Shown here one piece after another: positions 25,883-35,332 of a stretch of DNA of 64,000 nt (within the stretch, counting starts at the first letter, position 1; every line of letters starts with the position of its first letter). The translations under genes and the position numbers were made by a program. Where the stretch lies: contig JBFWSG010000003.1 in NCBI GenBank assembly GCA_050248495.1, forward strand, positions 157,021 to 221,020. The letters run 5' to 3'. Under the pieces are notes generated by a model that was not told the origin of the DNA, ran no database searches, and saw nothing but the letters and a program-made list of their open reading frames with translations. The DNA comes from DASYDU01 sp050248495 (GTDB lineage: Bacteria; Planctomycetota; Planctomycetia; Pirellulales; Lacipirellulaceae).

Positions 25883-27427
25883 ATGCGGAATCTCTTGGCA
25901 TTTCTGGCTGGCGGTGTCATTGCGCTCATTGCGGCGTCGTCGGGTAGCGCGGCCGAATACTACGTCGCTCCCACGGGCGGCAGCGATTCGAACAACGGCG
26001 CGATCGGCAGCCCGTTTGCCACTTTCGGCAAAGCGATCGGCCTCGCTGCTCCGGGAGATACGATCTATGCCCGCGGCGGCACTTACAACTTGAACGGCAA
26101 GCTGCGCATCACGAAGGCCGGGGTCACGAACAATCCCATCAACCTGGTCGCTTATCCGGGCGAAACTCCGATTCTAAACTTCGCCGCGCAGTCGACCTCC
26201 AGCAGTAACCGCGGAGTCGAACTGGCGACCGGCGCCGATTGGTGGCACATCCAGGGACTCACGATCCAGAACGCGGGCGACAACGGCTTCTACACCGGCG
26301 CCAGCTACGGCGTCTTCGAACAGATGGTGACTCGCTACAACCGGGACTCGGGTTTCCAGATCCACGATTCTGCATCGAACAATCTGATTCTCAATTGCGA
26401 TTCGTACGAAAACTACGACCCGCTGACGTTTGCCGAAAATGCCGATGGCTTTGCAGCCAAGTCGGCAACCGTCGGTCCAGGAAACGTCTTTCGCGGCAAT
26501 CGCTCGTGGGGCAACTCGGACGACGGTTTCGACGTCTACTACACCGTGGACTACGGCATACTCGTCGACCAGTGTTGGACGTTTGACAATGGAATCGATC
26601 TGTGGGGAGTCGGCGCAAACTATCAAGGGGACGGCAACGGATTTAAGCTCGGGAATCCCGGTGGGCCGAGCGTGGTTGTCAATTCGCTGGCCGTCGATAA
26701 CGCCCACAACGGTATGGACATTAACGGCAGCACGGCCGCAGTGAAAGTCTATAACTCGACGTCCTTCAGCAATGAGCGCAACTGGCGGTTCGATCAGCCC
26801 ATCGCCGCGCAGGTTTTGCAGAACAACATTTCCTACCAGGGGAATAGCAGCGACAACATCGTGCCGGCGGTAAGCGATTCCTTCAACACGTGGAACGGCG
26901 GCGTCTCGCTCAGCAATGCCGACTTCCAGTCGCTCGCCCGAACCGTCGCAGGCATCGATCTGCTCAAAGCGCCGCGCCAGGCCGACGGCAGCCTGCCCGA
27001 CCTGGGAAGCTTCCTGCAGTTGGCGGCGGGCAGCGACTTGATCGACGCCGGCACGCCGATCAGCTATGTGTTCAACGGCGTTACGTACACTCTGGCTTAC
27101 AACGGTACGGCGCCGGACCTCGGTGCGTTCGAAACTGTGGCCCCTGGTCCCGCATTGCCGGGCGATTACAACAGCGACAACACCGTCGACGCACTGGATT
27201 ACACCGTCTGGCGCGATGCCTTCGAAACTTCGGCGACCCTGCCCAACGACGAGACGCCGGGCACAGTCGACGCCGCCGACTACGATGTTTGGAAGGCCCA
27301 CTTCGGCCAATCGCTTTCGGGCGCCGGCGCAATTGGAGCGGCCGCGATTCCGGAACCGGCGTCGGCCTCGCTCATGGTCGCCGCGTGCGTCGCAGTCGGC
27401 ATCGCACGGCGCCGACGATTGTTTTAG
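25883..27427 (+). CDS. PL9-like pectate lyase with dockerin-like repeats and PEP-CTERM tail
   Basis: A 514-residue exported protein. After the signal peptide (LLAFLAGGVIALIAASSGSA) comes a parallel beta-helix with PL9-type blocks: YYVAPTGGSDSNNGAIGSPF, APGDTIYARGGTY, ENADGFAAKSATVGPGNVF and WGNSDDGFDVYYTVD (acidic Ca2+/catalytic region). Then GDYNSDNTVDALDYTVWRDA and GTVDAADYDVWKAHFG form two dockerin-like EF-hands before IPEPASASL and RRRRLF. It should cleave pectate by beta-elimination at the cell surface. ATG at 25883 is chosen over TTG at 25871. The catalytic Lys was not located with certainty. Confidence 0.85.
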   Translation: MRNLLAFLAGGVIALIAASSGSAAEYYVAPTGGSDSNNGAIGSPFATFGKAIGLAAPGDTIYARGGTYNLNGKLRITKAGVTNNPINLVAYPGETPILNFAAQSTSSSNRGVELATGADWWHIQGLTIQNAGDNGFYTGASYGVFEQMVTRYNRDSGFQIHDSASNNLILNCDSYENYDPLTFAENADGFAAKSATVGPGNVFRGNRSWGNSDDGFDVYYTVDYGILVDQCWTFDNGIDLWGVGANYQGDGNGFKLGNPGGPSVVVNSLAVDNAHNGMDINGSTAAVKVYNSTSFSNERNWRFDQPIAAQVLQNNISYQGNSSDNIVPAVSDSFNTWNGGVSLSNADFQSLARTVAGIDLLKAPRQADGSLPDLGSFLQLAAGSDLIDAGTPISYVFNGVTYTLAYNGTAPDLGAFETVAPGPALPGDYNSDNTVDALDYTVWRDAFETSATLPNDETPGTVDAADYDVWKAHFGQSLSGAGAIGAAAIPEPASASLMVAACVAVGIARRRRLF

Positions 27428-27439
27428 GCGTCACATCTG

Positions 27440-27802
27440 TTAAGCATCGCGGTGAACCGTGTTGGGCGAAAATGCCGGCAGGCAAACGGCGACATATTCC
27501 GCCCCATCGGCCTCGGGTGTGCTGTAGCGGACCCATTCGCCCGGCTCGCACACGACTGCCTGCCCAGCCCGCAGCTCCAGCACGCTGCCCTCGCTTTCCA
27601 CGCGCAGCATCCCCGCGAGCACGACCGAAACTTCCAGAAACTCCGGTCGCTGCCCCGGCTCGACCCACCCGCCGGGCGACTTCATCCGCGCGACGCTCAG
27701 CGCCTCGTGCTGAGAATTCACCCGGCCGACAAACTCTTCGATGAGCTTCGGCTTGTTTCCCGCGGCCGTAATCTTCGTTGGCTGTTCGATGAGACGTGGC
27801 AT
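27440..27802 (-). CDS. Cupin-domain protein
   Basis: A 120-residue single-domain cupin: FLEVSVVLAGMLRVESEGSV (motif 1 region), LELRAGQAVVCEPGEWVRYS (motif 2 region). The usual metal-binding His residues are largely absent, so it may bind a small ligand or be a non-metal cupin. ATG at 27802 with AGGA about 11 nt upstream is preferred over TTG at 27823. It converges on the pectate lyase gene (12-nt gap) but shows no functional link. Confidence 0.83.
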   Translation of the reverse strand: MPRLIEQPTKITAAGNKPKLIEEFVGRVNSQHEALSVARMKSPGGWVEPGQRPEFLEVSVVLAGMLRVESEGSVLELRAGQAVVCEPGEWVRYSTPEADGAEYVAVCLPAFSPNTVHRDA

Positions 27803-28031
27803 GAATCGGTTTTCCTGCGACAAGCGATCGAGAAATTAAGACAGTGTAGGCAACATTGTCGCCAATTTGCACCCTCCTTCAATGACCGAATTTTCTGCGA
27901 GTTCTCTGTCTCTCGCTAGCGGTTGTCCGCCATCCCATCGGAAACGCTATCCAACGAGTGCCGAGTGGCGTATATAACTCTCCTGAATCGGCGACGGAAT
28001 TTGGCATGCAGCGCACCTTTGGAGGCAGGCA

Positions 28032-28766
28032 ATGAGTGAAGCAACTTACAGTCCCGGTCCCAAAGCGGGCACCGTCCGTACCGCCGATGGCAAAGTCGTC
28101 GCGGTGCCGAAGAACTGGATTCTGCTTCCGCCCGGCGACGCGGCGCTCACACGGCGCGTCAAAGCCGCCGGCGATCACTGGGTGGTGCGAGAAAAGAAAG
28201 GCCGCAAGATGTTTTCGAAGGGCGTCTTGGCTCCGGCCGCAACTATCCAGCGGATCCAGGCCGAACTCACAGCGGAGCGCTCGACAGAAAGTTTCGGCAA
28301 GCGCAAAGCCGCCAACGCCAAACGGCGGGAGAAGACGCAAACCGTTTACGCAGCCGACTTCACCGGTGCGGTGGTGAGCTTTCTCGCCTTTCATCCGGCC
28401 CATGCCGACCTTGCTCAGCGCTTGGCCCAGGCAGTTGCCGATCATGCCACGCCGATCGGCAGCGGCACCGTGGCGCGGACCAAACGCATCCCCATCGAGA
28501 GACGTGCCTCTTCCGCGGTCATCGCCTGGATGCGGCATCAAACGACCGCGTACGACACGATGAAGATTCCTCGCGTGGAGGGTGCGCGGTTCAAAGTGCG
28601 GCGACTGCTGATGCTGCAATCCAAAGAATTGCTCGCCCGCTATCGAAGGGGAGATGCCATTGCCGATGATTGCCCACTCGTGAAGGCGCTCTCGTCCTAT
28701 CCCGCCACACCGAAGGTCAAGCAGACCTCTAAGTCAGTTCGCCGCAAGACGGCCAAGCAGCCGTGA
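28032..28766 (+). CDS. DUF2293 domain protein
   Basis: A 244-residue basic protein. The N-terminal part (VPKNWILLPPGDAALTRRVK, HWVVREKKGRKMFSKGVLAP) precedes a DUF2293-like C-terminal region: IPIERRASSAVIAWMRHQTT, RRLLMLQSKELLARYRRGD. DUF2293 function is unknown; the basic character suggests nucleic-acid contact, which is inference. GGAGG lies 6 nt before the ATG. Confidence 0.78.
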   Translation: MSEATYSPGPKAGTVRTADGKVVAVPKNWILLPPGDAALTRRVKAAGDHWVVREKKGRKMFSKGVLAPAATIQRIQAELTAERSTESFGKRKAANAKRREKTQTVYAADFTGAVVSFLAFHPAHADLAQRLAQAVADHATPIGSGTVARTKRIPIERRASSAVIAWMRHQTTAYDTMKIPRVEGARFKVRRLLMLQSKELLARYRRGDAIADDCPLVKALSSYPATPKVKQTSKSVRRKTAKQP

Positions 28767-28966
28767 AAAGACTAAAGGCCCGCTGCCTTCGCGATTGTCA
28801 CGCAGAATTCTGGCTTTCTGCATAGGCTGTTTATTCCCACGTCGACTTTCGAAAAGAGCCCTCCAAACAGCCGATTTTCGTGATATTTCTGACGCGCCCC
28901 AACTAGAATCGACGGTTTGGGACGCACATCTGTGTTTGGGCTCATCATCGAAGAGGCAACTTGATC

Positions 28967-30337
28967 ATGCGCAGTCGACAACCATCGTTTCGTTCTTTCT
29001 CGTTTGAACGCCTCGAAGAGCGCCAGATGCTGGCAGGCGACGTGACCGCGCAGATCATCAAGGGCGATTTGGTGATCCGCGGCGATGACTTCGACAACGG
29101 CATCACCATCACGGCCGGCACCGTCGCCGGCACCATCGTGGTTACTGGCGTGAGCGCCGGCGGCGCAGCCACGCGAGTCAACGGAACCGCCAACGGCGCC
29201 ATCACGCTCTCCGGTTTTTCCGACGACTTCAAAATCAAAATGAAGGGCGGCAACGACACCGTCACGATCACGGGCCTCACGGTCCGCGACTCGCTCAAGT
29301 TGAAACTCGGCCAGGGGAACGATACCGCCACCTTCACCAGCGTCACGGTATTAGACGACGCCAAAATCAAATGCAACTACGGCGACGATCGAGTGACGAT
29401 CACCAATTCGGTCTTCGAGGAACTCGGAGTGAAGCTGGGCAGCAACAACGACGTCCTCAGCATCACGGGGACGACGGTGAATGACAAAACGAAACTCAAA
29501 GGCGGCAGGGGCTCGAACGGCTTGACGTTGGGTGCGGGCAACATGCTGGCGAATTTAGATACGGACGATTTTACGCTGGGCTCGAATACGGCGCCCACGG
29601 TCGACTTGAACACCGTGACGGCGATCAACGAAAACGCGTCCGCGACGCTGACCGGGACGTTCACAGACTCGAATGTGTCTCAGACGCACACGCTCGTGGT
29701 CGACTGGGCTGACGCCAACAACAATACCGATTCCTCCTTCGCGGTGCCTGCCACGAGCAGCCTCGCCGTCAATCAGACGATCAATTCGTCGACCGATTCG
29801 GCGGTGCTTACCATCACAGCTGTCAACCAGACGACAGGCGTGGTTACCTTTTCGGTGCAGCACAGATACACCGACGACGGCGTGGCGCCGGGCAACAACA
29901 CGGCCAGCGACAACAGCACTGCCACGGTGACGGTCAGCGATGGCTTCGCCAGCGGCACCGATACGGCGACGATCACCGTCAACAACGTCGTGCCGACGAT
30001 CACGGACCCCGCCGATACCACGGCCAACCGGAACACCGAGGTTACCGTTTCGACTACGATCACCGACCCAGGCACCTTGGACCGGTTTACGGCCACCGCA
30101 AGCTGGGATGATGGCCAGGCGTCGGCCGATTCGATCAACCTGGGCACGACCACAATTACGGATCAGGTGGTGGGCAGCACCAAGTTCAGCTGGAATCCGA
30201 CCACTAGAGTGCTGACCTACAAGCACACCTACGCTGCGGGGGTGAGCACCGGCGAAAAGTCCGTCACCGTCACCGTGCGCGATGACGACTCGGCCACGGT
30301 TGCGAGTCAGACAACCACGGTCAACGTCACAGCATGA
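28967..30337 (+). CDS. LEPR-XLL-type surface protein with cadherin/PKD-like repeats
   Basis: A 456-residue protein starting with a basic stretch and FSFERLEERQMLAGDV, the planctomycete form of the LEPR-XLL export/sorting motif. The first half has short beta repeats (GGNDTVTITGLTVRDSLKLK, GQGNDTATFTSVTVLDDAKI), similar to calcium-binding or DUF-type parallel beta rolls. The second half has Ig/cadherin-like modules (TAPTVDLNTVTAINENASAT, TITVNNVVPTITDPADTTAN). It probably ends in the cell surface or matrix. The protein is short for this class and lacks a C-terminal anchor, so it may be truncated. ATG at 28967 is used. Confidence 0.78.
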   Translation: MRSRQPSFRSFSFERLEERQMLAGDVTAQIIKGDLVIRGDDFDNGITITAGTVAGTIVVTGVSAGGAATRVNGTANGAITLSGFSDDFKIKMKGGNDTVTITGLTVRDSLKLKLGQGNDTATFTSVTVLDDAKIKCNYGDDRVTITNSVFEELGVKLGSNNDVLSITGTTVNDKTKLKGGRGSNGLTLGAGNMLANLDTDDFTLGSNTAPTVDLNTVTAINENASATLTGTFTDSNVSQTHTLVVDWADANNNTDSSFAVPATSSLAVNQTINSSTDSAVLTITAVNQTTGVVTFSVQHRYTDDGVAPGNNTASDNSTATVTVSDGFASGTDTATITVNNVVPTITDPADTTANRNTEVTVSTTITDPGTLDRFTATASWDDGQASADSINLGTTTITDQVVGSTKFSWNPTTRVLTYKHTYAAGVSTGEKSVTVTVRDDDSATVASQTTTVNVTA

Positions 30338-30541
30338 CATCACTTCGTGTCAAGAAACGTCAAAAACGTAAGTTCTAAGCGCTTCTATCGTGCCATGGTG
30401 GCGCGCTGCTGCGCGGTTACGCCACCTTCGCCGAGCTGCGAAAGAGGGCGTGTCCCGGCCTACTCGCGGCTTGAATGCACAGCTTTACGGTGTGCCTTGG
30501 AAACGAGCCTCTGCAGATCGGCTCGCTAGCGCCGTCACAAG

Positions 30542-31717
30542 TCACGCCGCCAGGCGGATCGTGCCCACGGACGCATCGAGAATGTCGCGGATCACGTCGG
30601 TAATTTCCGACGCCGCTTCCGGCCGCGCGAGCTGTCGCATGTTGGCGGCCATGTCGCTGCGTCGGGCGTAGTCCACCAATAGCGGCGCCAAATGGTCGAC
30701 CAGCGCTTCGCTCAGTGGTTCCTCGAGCGACGATTCGTCGATCACGGTCCCCGCACCGGCTGCCGCCACCACATCCGCGTTGGCGAGCTGATAGGCCTCG
30801 ACGTCGCGCGGGTAAGGCACCAGGACGGCCGGCACACCGGCCAGCGCCAGTTCGGCGAGCGTGGTCCCGCCCGCGCGGCACACGACCAGGTCGCTGGCGA
30901 ACATCACCGGCGCCATCTCGTCAATGAACGATACCGTCAGCGCGTCGACGCCGGCCGCGCGGTACCGATTAATCGTCTGCTGCAGCTGGCCTTCGCCCGT
31001 TTGATGAACGATCTGCCAGCCGCGCAAATGCGTTCCCAAACGAGCGAGCGCCCGCGGCATGTATTCGTTGATGCTGTGCGCGCCATCGGCCCCGCCGATG
31101 ACCACGAGCCGATTCAAGCGTGCGCTGGTTGCCACTCCCTGCTCCCCGCCCCCCGTCGAAGACTCGCCGTGGCGAGCTCCCTGCTCAAAAAACATCCGCT
31201 CAAATGCCGGCCGCGCCGGGTTACCGGTGACCACGATCGGAGTATCGGGGGCAACGTGGGCGCGAGTTTCCTGGTAGCCGGCGCAGACTGCGTCGGCCGA
31301 GCGAGCGAGCCAGCGCGTGACGGGGCTCGGCACCGCGTTTTGCTCCAGCAGCACGGTGGGGATTTCACGCGAGTGCGCCGCACGTACCGTGGCAGCGCTC
31401 GCATAACCCCCCAAGCCCACGACGAGCGTCGCGCGATGCTCTTTCAAGTACCACCGCGAAGCCCAATAGCCTGCCACGTTGTCGGTGATAAATCGCATCG
31501 CCAGGAACGGATTCCGCGGCACGGGCTGCGAAGGCAGCGTCACGTAGTTGAACCCGGCCGCACGAACTGGATGCCGCTCGACCGGCTTGCCGCCGCCCAC
31601 GAACGTGATCTTGGCGCACGGCAGCCGCGCTTTGAGATGCGCCGCCACGGCGAGCCCGGGGTACAACCGCCCCGCCGAACCGCCACCGGCGAACACGATA
31701 TGCAGCGGGGAAGGCAT
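30542..31717 (-). CDS. murG: Divergent MurG-like GT28 glycosyltransferase
   Basis: A 391-residue GT-B enzyme. Aligned MurG landmarks include LVVGLGGYASAATVRAA, VLLEQNAVPSPVTRWLAR, VTGNPARPAF, SFIDEMAPVMFASDLVVCRA and GGTTLAELALAGVPAVLVPY. MurG adds GlcNAc to lipid I at the inner membrane face. Here the usual GGTGGH loop reads GGGSAGRLYPG (the His is lost), GGSQGA reads GGADGAH, and the nucleotide-binding QQ pair after the ALT box is not retained. Either the enzyme is altered in activity or it has another acceptor. ATG at 31717 is chosen because the longer frame encodes only the upstream repeat. MurE-like gene lies upstream on the same strand. Confidence 0.83.
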   Translation of the reverse strand: MPSPLHIVFAGGGSAGRLYPGLAVAAHLKARLPCAKITFVGGGKPVERHPVRAAGFNYVTLPSQPVPRNPFLAMRFITDNVAGYWASRWYLKEHRATLVVGLGGYASAATVRAAHSREIPTVLLEQNAVPSPVTRWLARSADAVCAGYQETRAHVAPDTPIVVTGNPARPAFERMFFEQGARHGESSTGGGEQGVATSARLNRLVVIGGADGAHSINEYMPRALARLGTHLRGWQIVHQTGEGQLQQTINRYRAAGVDALTVSFIDEMAPVMFASDLVVCRAGGTTLAELALAGVPAVLVPYPRDVEAYQLANADVVAAAGAGTVIDESSLEEPLSEALVDHLAPLLVDYARRSDMAANMRQLARPEAASEITDVIRDILDASVGTIRLAA

Positions 31718-31725
31718 GAGAATCA

Positions 31726-31800
31726 GGTGAGTAAGTGAGCTGGTGAGTAAGTGAGTGGGTGTCGACTTACTCACCTACTCACTAATTCACCTATTCACAC
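31726..31800. repeat. Short direct and inverted repeats upstream of murG-like gene
   Basis: GGTGAGTAAGTGAG occurs at 31726-31739 and 31742-31755, and its complement ACTTACTCACC at 31765-31775, so the leader of the murG-like gene could form a hairpin (31742-31752 with 31765-31775). The rest of the gap to 32133 (about 330 nt) shows no convincing gene or promoter. Confidence 0.7.
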
Positions 31801-32133
31801 TTTAGTCCGCTGAGCAGCCGGAGCGGCGATAGACGCCGCCCCGGCGCTCAGACATAGGTTTCATCGTGAAGCACCCGTCGAAGCGGTTGACCCAGAAACC
31901 GCAGGTTCGACAGGCTTCATGCTCCGACCCAGGGAGGGCGGCCGCGCGGGACCCCGCAATCTCACGCGACCAACGATGAAACCTCAGCGTGTAGGAATAA
32001 TCGGCGCGGAACGCCCGGCGCCGTCGGATTACATTTCACTCGTCGCTCGTCGACCGGCGGCGTCTCGCAGTAGCGTCGCCCGTCGTTTCACCACGAGTTG
32101 TGTTCGAAAACAGGACAAGTCGTTGAGCGCGTC

Positions 32134-33636
32134 TCACGCCGCCTGGCGGTGAGATGCACTCTCGGCAAAATGGCCCGTGAGCACCTGGCGCGCGACGTCG
32201 CCATCGTCCCACGGCAATTCGTTCTGGTTACTGTTCGGATAAGGTCGGTCGCCCATGCCCGCGAGCACCACGGTGTCGCCCTCAGACGCCTGATCGAGTC
32301 CCCAGGCGATCGCCTGAGCGCGGTCGAGGATGACGTGAGCTTTGTTCGGATCGGTGAAGCCGCCCACGATGGCCCGCGTAAAATCGCGGCTGCCCCGTTC
32401 CCGCGGGCCGGTGGTCGTCACGACGGCCATGTCCGCCAGCGAACCCGCCACGCGGCCGAGCGCCGGCAGTTGTTCGCGGCTGCCCTCGCCGTGCGCGCCG
32501 AACACGCAGATCAAGCGGCCCGACGTCACATTCCGGGCGGCCTTCAGGCAGGCACGCAGCGTGTCCGGTGTCTTGGCGGCGTCGACGAGCACCGAAAAAT
32601 CCTGGCCGCAAACGACGCGTTGCATCCGTCCCGGCAGTTGTTCGACCGCTTCAATACCGCGGGCGATCGCCGTGAGCTCGATGCCGTAGGCCAGACCGAG
32701 AGCCGCCGCCGTCAAGCAGTTGTAAACGTGATGATCGCCGACGATCGACGTCCGTACTCCGACCGAGTCGTCGCCGGCGGTGAGCACAAACGTTTGTTCG
32801 TTGGCGTGTTGCTCGACGATCGTAGCGCTAATTTCGGCCGGCTGACGCATGCCGATCGTGAGCGCCGGGCCATCCAGCTCCGCGAGCATCCGCATCGACG
32901 GCTGGCAATCGGCGTTGAGGATCGCCACGCCGTCGGCACGCAGGTGATCGAGAATTCGCCGTTTGGCCTGGCGATAGTTTTCCAGTGAGCCGTGAAAATC
33001 GAGGTGGTCGCGGCCGACGTTCGTCACACACACGGCGTCGAGCTCGACTCCCGCGAGTGCATATTGGGCCAAATCGCGGCTCGACGCTTCCACGATCGCG
33101 TGCGAGAGCCCATTGGCAGCCATCTGACCGAGCCAGCAGGCGAGCACCGGCGGGGCAAGCTCCGCCTCGGGCGAGTGCTGACAGTCGAGGCCGTCCCAAT
33201 AGGCGAGCGAATCAATCGCACCCGCCTCCAGGCCGGCAATGTGGAATATCGACGCCAACAGCCGCACGACGGTCGTCTTGCCGCTCGTGCCCGTGACACC
33301 GATCACTTTGAGTTGTTGCGACGGATTGCCGACCAGAGCCTGGCAGAGCTTGCCGTAGGCGATGCGGCTGTTCGGCACCACGAACTGGGGCACATCGAAC
33401 ACCGGCAGCATCCGCTCGCTGACGACGGCTACGGCCCCGCGGCGAACGGCGTCGACGGCGAAATCATGGCCATCGGTTTCGGCACCGGCGATCGCCACGT
33501 AGACGTCGCCCTTCCGCACCTGGCGATATTCGTTGGTGCAGCTCGTGGCGCGCACGTCGCGCGGACGGGCAGAGAGGTCGGCGGCGAGCGCCTGGCGGAG
33601 CGACACTCCGGCGGCGCGTTGTGGATTGGGCTTCAC
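32134..33636 (-). CDS. murE: MurE-like Mur ligase lacking the diaminopimelate signature
   Basis: A 500-residue Mur ligase with N-terminal NEYRQVRKGDVYVAIAGAE, P-loop TGTSGKTT (115-122) and NVGRDHLDFHGSLENYRQAK. MurE adds meso-DAP to UDP-MurNAc-L-Ala-D-Glu. In the C-terminal domain the amino-acid recognition motif DNPR is TTGPR (408-412), GKGHE is GMGDR (460-464), the DYAHTPD box is VDAAKTPD (351-358) and CGGDRD is AHGEGS. The fold is intact but the third substrate may not be DAP. A GTG start at 33636 has AAGGAGG with a 7-nt spacer; the longer frame is unsupported. Confidence 0.82.
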   Translation of the reverse strand: MKPNPQRAAGVSLRQALAADLSARPRDVRATSCTNEYRQVRKGDVYVAIAGAETDGHDFAVDAVRRGAVAVVSERMLPVFDVPQFVVPNSRIAYGKLCQALVGNPSQQLKVIGVTGTSGKTTVVRLLASIFHIAGLEAGAIDSLAYWDGLDCQHSPEAELAPPVLACWLGQMAANGLSHAIVEASSRDLAQYALAGVELDAVCVTNVGRDHLDFHGSLENYRQAKRRILDHLRADGVAILNADCQPSMRMLAELDGPALTIGMRQPAEISATIVEQHANEQTFVLTAGDDSVGVRTSIVGDHHVYNCLTAAALGLAYGIELTAIARGIEAVEQLPGRMQRVVCGQDFSVLVDAAKTPDTLRACLKAARNVTSGRLICVFGAHGEGSREQLPALGRVAGSLADMAVVTTTGPRERGSRDFTRAIVGGFTDPNKAHVILDRAQAIAWGLDQASEGDTVVLAGMGDRPYPNSNQNELPWDDGDVARQVLTGHFAESASHRQAA

Positions 33637-33817
33637 GCGAAGGCCTCCTTGCCTCAAGCGTGTGCGGCGTGCGACACTGATGGGTGTCTTGTCCCTTGGT
33701 CCATCAAGGTGGCGGATATTTGTGGATTTGCGTGGCGGCGTCAAGGCGGGTTTTCATGGCGAGATGCCGCCGCCCGCCGGGCTGGCAGTGATAGCAGATT
33801 TGCGGAGCCGATTCTCG

Positions 33818-34531
33818 ATGGCGAACGAAGATTTTGACGTCGATCGCCTCGCCGCGTACCTGCACCGGATGCCGGCCGAAGTCCTCAAGCTGGCCGAGCG
33901 GGGCAAGCTCCCGGGGCGGCGCGTGGGCGGGGCCTGGCGCTTCTCGGCCGCCGAAATTCACCACTGGATGGAAGATCGAATCGGCCTCTCCGACGAGGAT
34001 GAACTCCTCAGCGTCGAAGGCGCGCTCCATCGCCATGGCCGGCACAGCGAAGACGAAACCATTTCGATCGCCTCGCTGCTGCATCCGGAGTCGATCGCCG
34101 TGCCGATGCTGGCACGGACCCGTTCGAGCGTGATCCGCACCATGACCGAGCTGGCAGCCGCCACGCACCTTCTTTGGGATGCCGACGCGATGGCCGAAGC
34201 GGTGCGGGCCCGCGAAGACATGCACTCCACCGCGCTCGACAACGGCGTAGCGCTCTTGCATCCGCGGCGGCCGCTGGGGAACATTCTCGCCGAAGCGGTG
34301 CTGGCCCTCGGCATCACCCCCAGTGGCATCCCCTTTAGCAACGATGGCCGACTGACCGACGTGTTCTTCCTGATCTGCTCCACCAGCGAGCACGAGCATT
34401 TGCGAATCCTGGCCCGGCTCAGCCGCGTGATCAACGACGTGTTCTTCCTCTCGGACTTGCGTGCCGCAGCCGACACGACTGCGGCACGCGACCTGATCGT
34501 CGCCCGGGAAGCGGCGATTCAAACCTCCTAA
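33818..34531 (+). CDS. HTH (excisionase/MerR-type) fused to PTS EIIA(Ntr) domain
   Basis: A 237-residue fusion. Residues 1-56 form a winged HTH (VDRLAAYLHRMPAEVLKLAE, RVGGAWRFSAAEIHHWMEDR). Residues about 85-235 match EIIA(Ntr)/mannitol-type PTS IIA: MTELAAATHLLWDADAMAEA, DNGVALLHPR with the candidate phosphorylated His148, and DVFFLICSTSEHEHLRILAR. Such a protein could switch DNA binding by phosphorylation from EI/HPr-Ntr, none of which is in this window. It diverges from the MurE-like gene and is followed after 6 nt by a degenerate receiver-like gene. Confidence 0.85.
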   Translation: MANEDFDVDRLAAYLHRMPAEVLKLAERGKLPGRRVGGAWRFSAAEIHHWMEDRIGLSDEDELLSVEGALHRHGRHSEDETISIASLLHPESIAVPMLARTRSSVIRTMTELAAATHLLWDADAMAEAVRAREDMHSTALDNGVALLHPRRPLGNILAEAVLALGITPSGIPFSNDGRLTDVFFLICSTSEHEHLRILARLSRVINDVFFLSDLRAAADTTAARDLIVAREAAIQTS

Positions 34532-34537
34532 GCCTGG

Positions 34538-35311
34538 ATGCCTGCCTTGAGCGACCATCGGCCGAACGTCTGGCTCGTCGGTGACATCGAGCATCGCGAC
34601 TTCGCCGATGCGATCGCGCTCGTCCGGGCGACAGCTCAAGTATCGCACGCGGCGCCGGAAGTGATCCTGATTGTGGAAAGCCGGCCCGGTATCGTTGCCC
34701 GCCGCGAAGTCGAGCGCCTCCGCCGCAGCGCGCCGCTGGCCGCGGTCATTTCGCTCTGCGGCAGCTGGTGTGAAGGGGAAACGCGGACCGGTCGACCGAT
34801 CGCCGGTGCGACTCGCCGTTACTGGCACGAATTTCCGACCTGGTGGCGGAGGCAAATTGAGCTGCGTCGAGCGGGCCGTTGCCCGGAGTGGGCCCGAGTG
34901 GACGACTGCGGGATGCCGATTGCGGATTGCGGATTGGCAAGCCCTGGCACCGTCCTGGTGTCGTCGCCGGATTTCGATTCGGCCGACGCGATCGCTACCT
35001 CGCTGCAATCAGCCGGCTATCGCGCGATCTGGTATCGCAACGGCGAAGACTCAATTTCCAATGTCGCTGCCCGCGCCGGAGTCTGGCTCGGCGGACAACT
35101 GAGCGATGCCGAGGCCAACGAGCTCGCGGCCTTCTGCACGGTCGCATCGCCAGTGATCGCGCTCCTCGATTTCCCCCGCCGCGACCGCCACGAAGCCGCG
35201 CTCGCCGCCGGCGCCACCGCCGTCCTCGGCAAACCCTGGTCGAATGCGGACTTGGCCGCGACGCTGCGCCGATCGTCCGCCGCGAATCGAAGAGCATCTC
35301 GAGTCGCATAA
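34538..35311 (+). CDS. Hypothetical receiver-like protein
   Basis: A 257-residue protein with two weak halves. The C-terminal one (TVLVSSPDFDSADAIATSLQ, SPVIALLDFPRRDRHEAAL, AGATAVLGKPWSNADLAATL) resembles a response-regulator receiver with the late Lys (KPW) retained, but no clear phosphoacceptor Asp pattern. The N-terminal half (VWLVGDIEHRDFADAIALVR) is similar in outline, so it may be an internal duplication. The segment encoding MPIADCGLA (around 34913-34940) looks like an inserted GCGGATTG repeat. It is probably cotranscribed with the HTH-EIIA gene. Confidence 0.6.
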   Translation: MPALSDHRPNVWLVGDIEHRDFADAIALVRATAQVSHAAPEVILIVESRPGIVARREVERLRRSAPLAAVISLCGSWCEGETRTGRPIAGATRRYWHEFPTWWRRQIELRRAGRCPEWARVDDCGMPIADCGLASPGTVLVSSPDFDSADAIATSLQSAGYRAIWYRNGEDSISNVAARAGVWLGGQLSDAEANELAAFCTVASPVIALLDFPRRDRHEAALAAGATAVLGKPWSNADLAATLRRSSAANRRASRVA

Positions 35312-35332
35312 AAGACTCAGCACGCAAAATAG

